Shown here: one piece after another, positions 1 to 6,643 of the stretch
Layout: each line of letters opens with the position of its first letter
Numbering within the stretch: position 1 is the stretch's first letter
Assembly: GCA_021199255.1 (NCBI GenBank)
Contig: JAJQIK010000038.1
Coordinates: 37,063-101,062, forward strand
Origin: Clostridiales bacterium
GTDB lineage: Bacteria; Bacillota; Clostridia; Lachnospirales; Lachnospiraceae
Direction: 5' to 3'
DNA: 64,000 nt
The notes under the pieces: model-generated
Seen by the model: only the letters and a program-made list of their open reading frames with translations
The model's database searches: none
What the model was told of the DNA's origin: nothing
Position numbers and translations under genes: made by a program

Positions 1-222
1 CTGTAGTGCTGCTTTTGCCAATTCTACAAACGGTTCTGCATTGGACATTTCATAATTTACTAAATAAGTCGGAATAAAATGATATTTTTCACACAATATC
101 TGAAACCGTTCTATATTTTGGGCATTTTCCGTTGTAATTGGTTTTAACCCGTAACGAGTTATCTTATTTCGCCACAAATCATCTCCCTCTGTGTCAATCG
201 TGATAATAAAGCTTTTTTTCAT
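1..222 (-). CDS. Polysaccharide deacetylase-like protein, N-terminal part (cut by window edge)
   Basis: The first 74 codons read inward from an ATG at 222; the rest lies left of the window. The protein begins with IIITIDTEGDDLW-like residues (IDTEGD at about 8-13) and continues with IERFQILCEKY and PTYLVNYEM. This resembles the start of WalW-type polysaccharide deacetylases found in surface-glycan clusters, where an early Asp helps bind the metal. The assignment is inferred from the N-terminus only. A degenerate copy of the same 5' end lies at 4586-4681, so the gene has been duplicated inside this locus. Confidence 0.6.
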   Translation of the reverse strand, partial: MKKSFIITIDTEGDDLWRNKITRYGLKPITTENAQNIERFQILCEKYHFIPTYLVNYEMSNAEPFVELAKAALQ

Positions 223-255
223 AACATATTATCCTCAGCTTTCAGGGTTATGTTT

Positions 256-1326
256 CTATATATATGCATACAATATAGTGCTGTAGTAACGCATTCCATA
301 ATGACGTATATGCATCTTATATTCCGGCACCCACTCCTTTAACATAAGAGGAATTTCCCATAAATCATTTGGTTTATGATATATACAAATAGCAAGCTTT
401 GGCTTGTTACGCATTATCATATTTTTTGCGCCTTGTAATGCAGGTATTTCCGCACCTTCAATATCCATCTTTATAAAGGAGACTTTTTCTTGTATTTCTG
501 TATCCAAATCCACTACATCAATATAATGATTCCCTATATTTTTCTCTGTAATTCGACCCGAATATACACTATCCGTATTATTAAAAGGCAGCCTTGTTTT
601 CTTTGAATAAAGCCCTTTAGGAATAACATGTATTCTATTGTCAAATTTGTACAACTTATTTTTTATTTTTTCTATCATAATAGAATCTGGTTCAAAACTA
701 TAGATTGCCTTAAACTGATTGCCTGTCCACTTACAAAATTCCTCTATTGTATCGCCATCCCAAGCCCCTCCATCTACAAATACCTCATCTTTATCCTTTG
801 AAAAATATTCATCTACAAAATATTCTGTCCCCGAACTCATAATATCTGTATAATCCATAAAACCATTTCTTCTTTTATCAACCAGTACATCCACTAACTT
901 TCTTGAAGCTTCATCATCTAATATATTTTTTAATTTATCGATAATAGCATCGTCTATATCCTGCTGATACAAATAATCTTTCATTTCCGTATCCATCCAT
1001 AACGCGGAATAATAATTGCTTAATCCCGCATTAGACAATTGTTGTGCGATAACCCCAGGATACATTGTGCAGATTAGAATAATTGATTTCTTTATCTCTG
1101 CCAATGTTAAAATATCCTTCCCATAAACACGAAATCCCTCTATTTCTAATCCATTTTTTTGTGGGTCATTATCTATAAATCCTGCTATTTCCCAGCAAGA
1201 ATTATATTTTTTACACTCCTTCGCCACACGCCTGCCCATATCGCCCGCACCAAATAAATATATCTTTTTATTTACTGCACTTTCATTAAATAATTCCCAG
1301 GTATCATTTTTAAAATCCTTACGCAT
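256..1326 (-). CDS. FkbM family methyltransferase with N-terminal Rossmann-like module
   Basis: The protein has 356 residues. Residues about 20-110 form a nucleotide-binding-like module with YLFGAGDMGRR (GxGxxG) and FIDNDPQ. Residues about 170-340 match the FkbM SAM methyltransferase domain, with VDGGAWDGDTIEEF as the SAM loop, YSFEPD after strand 2 and FIKMDIEGAE near the active site. FkbM enzymes O-methylate sugars or polyketides; in this glycan locus a sugar is the likely substrate. A ribosome site (GGAAAAGAG) precedes the ATG. The C-terminal codons are duplicated in the remnant at 6444-6640. Confidence 0.85.
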   Translation of the reverse strand: MRKDFKNDTWELFNESAVNKKIYLFGAGDMGRRVAKECKKYNSCWEIAGFIDNDPQKNGLEIEGFRVYGKDILTLAEIKKSIILICTMYPGVIAQQLSNAGLSNYYSALWMDTEMKDYLYQQDIDDAIIDKLKNILDDEASRKLVDVLVDKRRNGFMDYTDIMSSGTEYFVDEYFSKDKDEVFVDGGAWDGDTIEEFCKWTGNQFKAIYSFEPDSIMIEKIKNKLYKFDNRIHVIPKGLYSKKTRLPFNNTDSVYSGRITEKNIGNHYIDVVDLDTEIQEKVSFIKMDIEGAEIPALQGAKNMIMRNKPKLAICIYHKPNDLWEIPLMLKEWVPEYKMHIRHYGMRYYSTILYAYI

Positions 1327-1344
1327 TCTTTCTCATCTCTTTTC

Positions 1345-1894
1345 CTATTTTTTATATATTAATACTTTTCTGCTGCTTCCATATGCCGCTTCAAACCTCT
1401 GAGATTCTTTATATAAGTGATATCCCAAATTCTCAAAAATACTGTTAAATTCATGCGAATATTGATATGGCGGCGATTGCACTTTATCTACCACTAAGTA
1501 TGCAATATCATTGTTTTTTATTATTGCTTTTAGATTACTTTCAGCGTTTTTTACTGAATGTAACACATTCACGCAAATCAAAAAGCTTATCCGCCTCCCT
1601 TTAACATTCACAAAAGAGCCTTTTTTAAATTTTATAAACGGATGCTTCATTTTAGCCCCCCACTACCTTTTCTGAAACATCCAATCCATATCTGTTTTTT
1701 ACTTTTATATGCGAAATAATATCGCCCAGTCCACAGCCTATTTCTACAATTTCCATTTTTTTTAATTGAGTATCTGTATTAATAATTTTATTTATTTTTT
1801 CAATTGTCCAACACGCATATGGTCTTTTATTCACTTCAGTGATATGCCATATATCATATTTAAATATTCTTTGCAGCAAAACATTACTATTCAT
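1345..1894 (-). pseudogene. Class I SAM methyltransferase, frameshifted in a G6 tract
   Basis: The reading frame from ATG 1894 covers 80 residues with the SAM motif VEIGCGLGD and YGLDVSEKVV, then stops just after a run of six G (C6 on the plus strand, 1656-1661). Removing one G joins it exactly to the next frame, giving KVVGAKMKHPFIKFKKG and later LICVNVLHSV, the expected motif IV region. The restored protein would have about 182 residues, a usual size for a small sugar or lipid methyltransferase. The GT10 gene upstream overlaps its start by 8 bp. The frameshift may be real decay, slipped-strand switching or a sequencing error; the sequence cannot tell. Confidence 0.75.
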
Positions 1895-3161
1895 TCTCTA
1901 CTCCTGCTATTAAATCTTTAACATCAAAAATTTCAATACCATTACATATTTCCTGCAAATAACCATGTATTCCCTCTACCGTATTAATAATACAAGCAGC
2001 TTTTTGATCAAAATATTGCGATATGTCATATATATTGATATTCCGATACTTCTTCCCTGATAATTTTTTATCATAAATAGCTAATATGTTTATATCATCT
2101 CTTCTATATATCATATCTACTATCATTTTCCCGATCAATCCATTCCCATATATAGAAATATTACCCCCTTTAAATTTGTGTAGCGGATCAATATCTTTTT
2201 CTTTCAATTCCTGTAATTTTTGGAGGATCTCATAATAATTGCTCTGTTTTACCAATTTTTTTTGCTGGTCTCCTATCATCTTCCCCCGAGAATAACGTTG
2301 TCTTCGATACGCTTGTTCTTTATCCTGTTCAAAAATATGTTTAAAAAATGAGAGCAATTCCTTATCACTTAGATATTTCTTAGCTCGTGATTTATTAGTT
2401 AATATGGGTTGTCGCATCATTTCAAGATATAAATTATCATCATTATCTATTTCTTTTATTTTTTCGATAACTTCTTTCATAGTTGAAAACTTATTGTAAT
2501 TAATAAATGCCTTTTCATTAAATTCTTCTGTAATATCATCTGCGCCCCAATAAATTGGTACCGTATTTGCTGCCCATGCCTCAACAATTTTTTCCGTTAT
2601 GTATCCTTCCTCAGAAGTATTTTCAAACGCGAGAGAAAATTTGTAATTTTTCTGAAATTCAAGCTTATTGTCTACCTTATAGCCAATATTGTTTAAATAT
2701 CTCCCTCCTGAATCTACTTGCTTATATTTTGATAATTCATAAAAAAATTCTTCTCGGCAGGGGTTTGCACTTATTCCGTTTGATACCATCCAATTACAAA
2801 ATTTCTTGTTTTGTATATCAATTGGGGCTTTATGCTTACCAAGAGCCAAATCAAATTCTCTTCTCGTCCCATCCCGCCATAAATAGAAAGGCCAACGCAA
2901 ATACCTATCATTTATATCAATATGAACCAGGTCAATCGCGTAATCATACATATTAAAATCAGGCCATTCACATTCACCACCAATATAAATTCTTATACAT
3001 TCATAATTCAAATATTCATGTGTAAAAAAATCTCCGCAAAAAACATAATCTGGATCATCACATATTTCAACTTCATAAAGCGATTTTAATATGCTCATAA
3101 CAAAATCGTATACGATATTGTTATTTCCTATATCTGCAAAATTTATTTTTATCTTTTTCAT
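1887..3161 (-). CDS. Glycosyltransferase family 10 (alpha-1,3-fucosyltransferase-like) with C-terminal Rossmann-like module
   Basis: About 424 residues from ATG 3161, chosen because AGGAAA lies just upstream; a TTG at 3176 also starts the frame. The GT10 domain shows NKKFCNWMVSN, the NYKFSLAFENT donor-site stretch, EGYITEKIVEAW and VPIYWGA, all typical of fucosyltransferases that use GDP-fucose. After a basic linker (about 290-330), residues about 335-420 hold ISIYGNGLIGKMIV and AIYDKKLSG, a GxGxxG module like the one in the neighbouring FkbM proteins. It probably adds fucose or a related sugar to the locus glycan. Cytoplasmic; no signal peptide. Confidence 0.88.
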   Translation of the reverse strand: MKKIKINFADIGNNNIVYDFVMSILKSLYEVEICDDPDYVFCGDFFTHEYLNYECIRIYIGGECEWPDFNMYDYAIDLVHIDINDRYLRWPFYLWRDGTRREFDLALGKHKAPIDIQNKKFCNWMVSNGISANPCREEFFYELSKYKQVDSGGRYLNNIGYKVDNKLEFQKNYKFSLAFENTSEEGYITEKIVEAWAANTVPIYWGADDITEEFNEKAFINYNKFSTMKEVIEKIKEIDNDDNLYLEMMRQPILTNKSRAKKYLSDKELLSFFKHIFEQDKEQAYRRQRYSRGKMIGDQQKKLVKQSNYYEILQKLQELKEKDIDPLHKFKGGNISIYGNGLIGKMIVDMIYRRDDINILAIYDKKLSGKKYRNINIYDISQYFDQKAACIINTVEGIHGYLQEICNGIEIFDVKDLIAGVENE

Positions 3162-3181
3162 GACATTTCCTATCAAGATTT

Positions 3182-4324
3182 TTATAAATGCATATTTGTA
3201 CCATTACGCAATCTTTTCACAGGCACCGCATATAATACCGTTTCATTCGAATCCATGCGGTGTAAAGCTGCATATTTTCTGACGAAAAATTTATATTCTG
3301 GAGAAATTTTCCCAATAAATTTTGTTATACTAATCAAATCATCCCACTTATGATATGCACTAATAGCCAAAATCGGCATTTGATTCCGTATTATATCCGC
3401 CCCGCCCTTCAAGGCAATTAACTCCATTCCTTCTATATCCATAGTAATCAGCGTTACTTTTCTATTTTCAAAAAATTCATTTAATGTAGTTTCTTTATCT
3501 GATACCTTGTCTGATACGTAACGACGTATAATTTCAATTTTCTGTTTTATCTCAACAGGTAATACATTTAAATTTCTCTCTAACACTTTCCACAGTTCTG
3601 GTTCAAAACAATAAACTTTATTAAATCTCTCAGAAAATTTATCAAGGAAATAATAGACAGTGTCTCCAATCCCTCCCCCAATACATGCCAAATATTTTTC
3701 ATCCTCGTCCCCCAAAAAACCCTCCCCCCAATATTTCTCGAAAGATGGATATACTTTTAAGCGATAAAAATCATTAAACAAGGAACTTCGTATTAATTCA
3801 CATAAAGTTTCTTTAGACTCATCATCCCATAACAGATTAAGTATACTTTTGAACTCATCCTTTGCCTGATAATATTCATACGCCCACCCACTTGCAGGCG
3901 AATCATATATATGACCAATATTTATGTCAAAAATTTCCGAAATGCCTAATTTATAAAGCTGCTTTTTTATATCATTTGCCTCTTCTCCAAGATTCACAGC
4001 TATAATACACAGATAATTAACTCCATTCCTTTCATTAACTGTATTTTCCAGTTGATCCCAATCAATTATTTTATTTCCTAATATTATTTCCCCTAATTTT
4101 GCTGGATTTCTATCCACAAAAAAATCTATTTCTATACCCATTTGTTTTAACCAAAATGCTGTATAAAATCCTATACGACCCGCACCATAAACAAGGATTC
4201 TTTTTTTTGAATACTTCAACTGATATTTTAATAGTGCCTCTCTACCGCAATATTCTATCAATCCACTTTTAACAGATGGATCACCCGAAAATATTTTTTC
4301 AAAATAATTCTCAAATTCCATCAT
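3182..4324 (-). CDS. FkbM family methyltransferase with N-terminal Rossmann-like module
   Basis: The protein has 380 residues. The N-terminal module (about 35-130) carries RILVYGAGRIGFYTA and FFVDRNPAKLG. The methyltransferase part (about 200-365) carries ACIGGGIGDTVYYF, VYCFEPELW and LITMDIEGMELIALKGG, the FkbM signature. It is a diverged paralogue of the FkbM gene at 256-1326, with the same domain order, so the two probably methylate different positions or sugars of one glycan. GGAGGGGTA precedes two adjacent ATG codons (4324 and 4321); either could be used. The start region is also found in the deletion remnant at 6590-6643. Confidence 0.85.
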   Translation of the reverse strand: MMEFENYFEKIFSGDPSVKSGLIEYCGREALLKYQLKYSKKRILVYGAGRIGFYTAFWLKQMGIEIDFFVDRNPAKLGEIILGNKIIDWDQLENTVNERNGVNYLCIIAVNLGEEANDIKKQLYKLGISEIFDINIGHIYDSPASGWAYEYYQAKDEFKSILNLLWDDESKETLCELIRSSLFNDFYRLKVYPSFEKYWGEGFLGDEDEKYLACIGGGIGDTVYYFLDKFSERFNKVYCFEPELWKVLERNLNVLPVEIKQKIEIIRRYVSDKVSDKETTLNEFFENRKVTLITMDIEGMELIALKGGADIIRNQMPILAISAYHKWDDLISITKFIGKISPEYKFFVRKYAALHRMDSNETVLYAVPVKRLRNGTNMHL

Positions 4325-4420
4325 TACCCCTCCGCATTTGATTTATTATATTCTTAACATTAACAAATCCATTTTTATTTATAGTAAAAATATATAAAGT
4401 GTTTTTTTCACTGAATGATA
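4325..4420 (-). pseudogene. Remnant of the C-terminus of a large glycan transferase paralogue
   Basis: On the minus strand this stretch can be read as SEKNTLYIF then NKNGFVNVKNIINQM, ending at the FkbM start. It lines up with the C-terminus of the protein at 6634-9168 (SKNILYANQ, NEFVNLRSIIKQIQ). In both places the sequence directly precedes an FkbM start, so an ancestral pair 'large transferase then FkbM' was probably duplicated and one transferase deleted down to its tail. No start codon or complete domain remains. The homology is judged by eye. Confidence 0.5.
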
Positions 4421-4489
4421 GCGCAAGTCAGACGCCGCACGTTCTGCGCCTCTGCCCCACAATGCTGGCAAAATTAATGCAATATTCAT
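4379..4489 (-). pseudogene. Remnant of a GT4-type glycosyltransferase N-terminus
   Basis: A 36-residue frame starts at ATG 4489 with AGGA a few bases upstream. It begins MNIALILPALWGRGAERAAS, the typical first strand and GGAER loop of GT4 glycosyltransferases (acceptor-side Rossmann domain). After about 22 residues the similarity ends and the frame runs into the neighbouring remnant and stops. This is a truncated 5' end fused by deletion to unrelated sequence. A functional 36-residue peptide is unlikely. Confidence 0.5.
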
Positions 4490-4585
4490 AGTTCCTAATC
4501 CTTATGTACAGTATCTCGTTTTTATCCTTTTTCTACTTTCGGACATCTGATTTTCAGATTCTGGAAGTGCGATTTCATCGCTTTT

Positions 4586-4681
4586 GCATTTTCTGTTGTA
4601 ATTGGTTTAACCCGTAACGAGTTACCTTATTTCGCCACAAATTATCTCCCTCTGTGTCAATTGTAATAATAATTTTTTCAT
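4586..4681 (-). pseudogene. Remnant of the polysaccharide-deacetylase-like gene 5' end
   Basis: About 95 bp nearly identical to the first codons of the gene at 1-222, including the upstream bases next to the preceding stop codon. It is broken: about 4 bases are missing after the first codons and one A is missing in the GGTTTAACC stretch, so the frame is lost. Similarity stops abruptly at about 4586. This shows a partial duplication followed by decay. Confidence 0.75.
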
Positions 4682-4693
4682 AACACATTATTC

Positions 4694-6415
4694 TCAACTT
4701 ATAATACTTCCCCATTCATTTTTTAAAATATTTTCCGATATACATACATTTTCATTTATCTTTTTGATATAAGTTGGCGGGACAGAAAATCCTCTTTTAG
4801 CATGATATAAAATTTGCTTTGGGATTTCTTTATAAAACGCATCCTTTAAAATTTTCTTTAAACTGTTTGCCGTGTAACAATCTTCCGCACTCAAAGAAAA
4901 GGCAAATTCTATCACTTTTCTCGACAAAAACGGTACCCTTGCTTCTAAAGAATTTACCATACTTACCCGATCTATCTTTGTCAAAATATCACCCGGCAAA
5001 TATGTCTTAAAATCCAAATAACGTAACCTTGTTAAAATCGGAAGTTCTTTAATATAATATTTTCTAAGATGCCAATATACATCATAATCTTTACTGATTC
5101 CCCATTCTTTTCGGTATACCTCTGCATGCTTCTTATTATTCAATAATATTAATGGTAAATATTCTTTAAAACCGCAATTAATATATTTTGTTCTCATTTC
5201 CTGATTTAACACATCTTCTAACTTAAATTTTTCAACTAGTTGATTCAATATTTCACTATCAATTTTCTTTTTTTTCATCAGGTTATAATAAATATTATAT
5301 CTTTGATAACCACCGAATAATTCGTCTCCTCCATCTCCGGTCAATACCACCGTAACCTTCCTTTTGGCAAGTTCAGAAACAGCATATGAAGGATATGCCG
5401 ATGTGTCTGCAAATGGCTCATCATACCATTCCTGCATTTTTCCCTTGATTTTTTCTGTCTGAACATTAGTCAATATCATATTAGTATTATTCAGGCTATA
5501 CTTTTCAACCAACATCTGTGCATATCTTGTTTCATCATACTTTTTCCCCTCAAAACCAATTGTAAAAGTATGAATATTAGGACTATACATATTGCAAAGA
5601 TAGGAAATAATACTTGAATCCACACCACCACTGAGAAATGTCCCTACTGGAACATCCGCAACAAGTTGCTCTTTTACACTTTTACCCAGCAATGCACTTA
5701 ATCTTATTCCCAACTCCTCTGACGTTCTATGGCATCCTTCAGAAGAATTTACCCGTAATTTCCAATATTTCCTTTTTTCTACAATTCTTTTTTTTTCAAT
5801 ATCATAAGTAAGCATATGTGCAGGTTCTAATTTAAAACATCTTTTATACATACTCTTGGGTTCAGGAATATACCCGTAAAACAGATAATCGTATAATGCA
5901 GTATAATCTATCTCAAATTTTATATCTGTACAAGTTGTCTGCAATGCCTTTAGTTCCGATGCAAATGCAAAATAATGATTATCAATATAATAATACAGCG
6001 GTTTAATACCAACTCTATCCCGATATAACTTAACCTGCATATTTCTTTGATCATAAATAGCAATCGAAAACATTCCGTCTATCAAATCAATAAATTTTTC
6101 ACCATATTCCAAGTATGCATATAAAACAACTTCTGTATCAGAATCAGAAAGAAAGCTATATTTCGTACTTAATATTTTTTTTAGTTCACTATATCCATAA
6201 ATTTCTCCATTAAATACTACTGTAATATTTCCATCCGCACTCGTCATTGGCTGCATACCATTATCAGACAAATCAACAATGGATAATCTTGCAAAAGCAA
6301 ACGTAAAGTTATCTAATTCTTTTATGCGGATACCATCTGGACCTCTATGATATAATCTTTCAATTCCATCTTTATAATTCCAGTTTCTATTATTGCCGCC
6401 CAAAATACCGCACAT
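4694..6415 (-). CDS. asnB: Asparagine synthase (glutamine-hydrolysing) family amidotransferase
   Basis: The protein has 573 residues and starts MCGILGG, so Cys2 is the glutaminase nucleophile after Met removal. The class II glutaminase domain (1-200) includes RLSIVDLSDNG and FNGEIYGY. The synthase domain (about 230-560) has the ATP-pyrophosphatase loop FLSGGVDSS, and LTGDGGDELFGGY. In glycan loci such enzymes often amidate a sugar carboxylate or surface polymer instead of making free asparagine; that role here is inferred from its neighbours. The stop codon is followed at once by the deacetylase remnant, the same arrangement as after the FkbM gene at 256. Confidence 0.85.
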   Translation of the reverse strand: MCGILGGNNRNWNYKDGIERLYHRGPDGIRIKELDNFTFAFARLSIVDLSDNGMQPMTSADGNITVVFNGEIYGYSELKKILSTKYSFLSDSDTEVVLYAYLEYGEKFIDLIDGMFSIAIYDQRNMQVKLYRDRVGIKPLYYYIDNHYFAFASELKALQTTCTDIKFEIDYTALYDYLFYGYIPEPKSMYKRCFKLEPAHMLTYDIEKKRIVEKRKYWKLRVNSSEGCHRTSEELGIRLSALLGKSVKEQLVADVPVGTFLSGGVDSSIISYLCNMYSPNIHTFTIGFEGKKYDETRYAQMLVEKYSLNNTNMILTNVQTEKIKGKMQEWYDEPFADTSAYPSYAVSELAKRKVTVVLTGDGGDELFGGYQRYNIYYNLMKKKKIDSEILNQLVEKFKLEDVLNQEMRTKYINCGFKEYLPLILLNNKKHAEVYRKEWGISKDYDVYWHLRKYYIKELPILTRLRYLDFKTYLPGDILTKIDRVSMVNSLEARVPFLSRKVIEFAFSLSAEDCYTANSLKKILKDAFYKEIPKQILYHAKRGFSVPPTYIKKINENVCISENILKNEWGSIIS

Positions 6416-6443
6416 ACCGAATCCTCCAAAATATGTTTTTTAG

Positions 6444-6643
6444 TCCTACACATATGCATACAATATAATGCTGTAGTAACACATTCCATAATGACGTATA
6501 TGCATCTTATATTCTGGCACCCACTCCCTTTAACATAAGAGGAATTTCCCATAAATCATTTGGTTTATGATAGATGCAAATTAATCCACTGCTCATAGAT
6601 GGAACACCCTAAAATATTTTCTCAAGCCAACTGTCAAATTTCA
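6444..6643 (-). pseudogene. FkbM methyltransferase remnant with a large internal deletion
   Basis: Two pieces of an FkbM gene are joined. Bases about 6590-6643 (minus strand) read KFDSWLEKIF and then a stop, matching the start of the FkbM gene at 3182-4324. Bases about 6444-6585 match almost base for base the last 140 bp of the FkbM gene at 256-1326, including CIYHKPNDLWEIPLM, with one extra or missing base shortly after. About 300 codons between them are gone. The seam lies at about 6583-6590. Confidence 0.8.
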
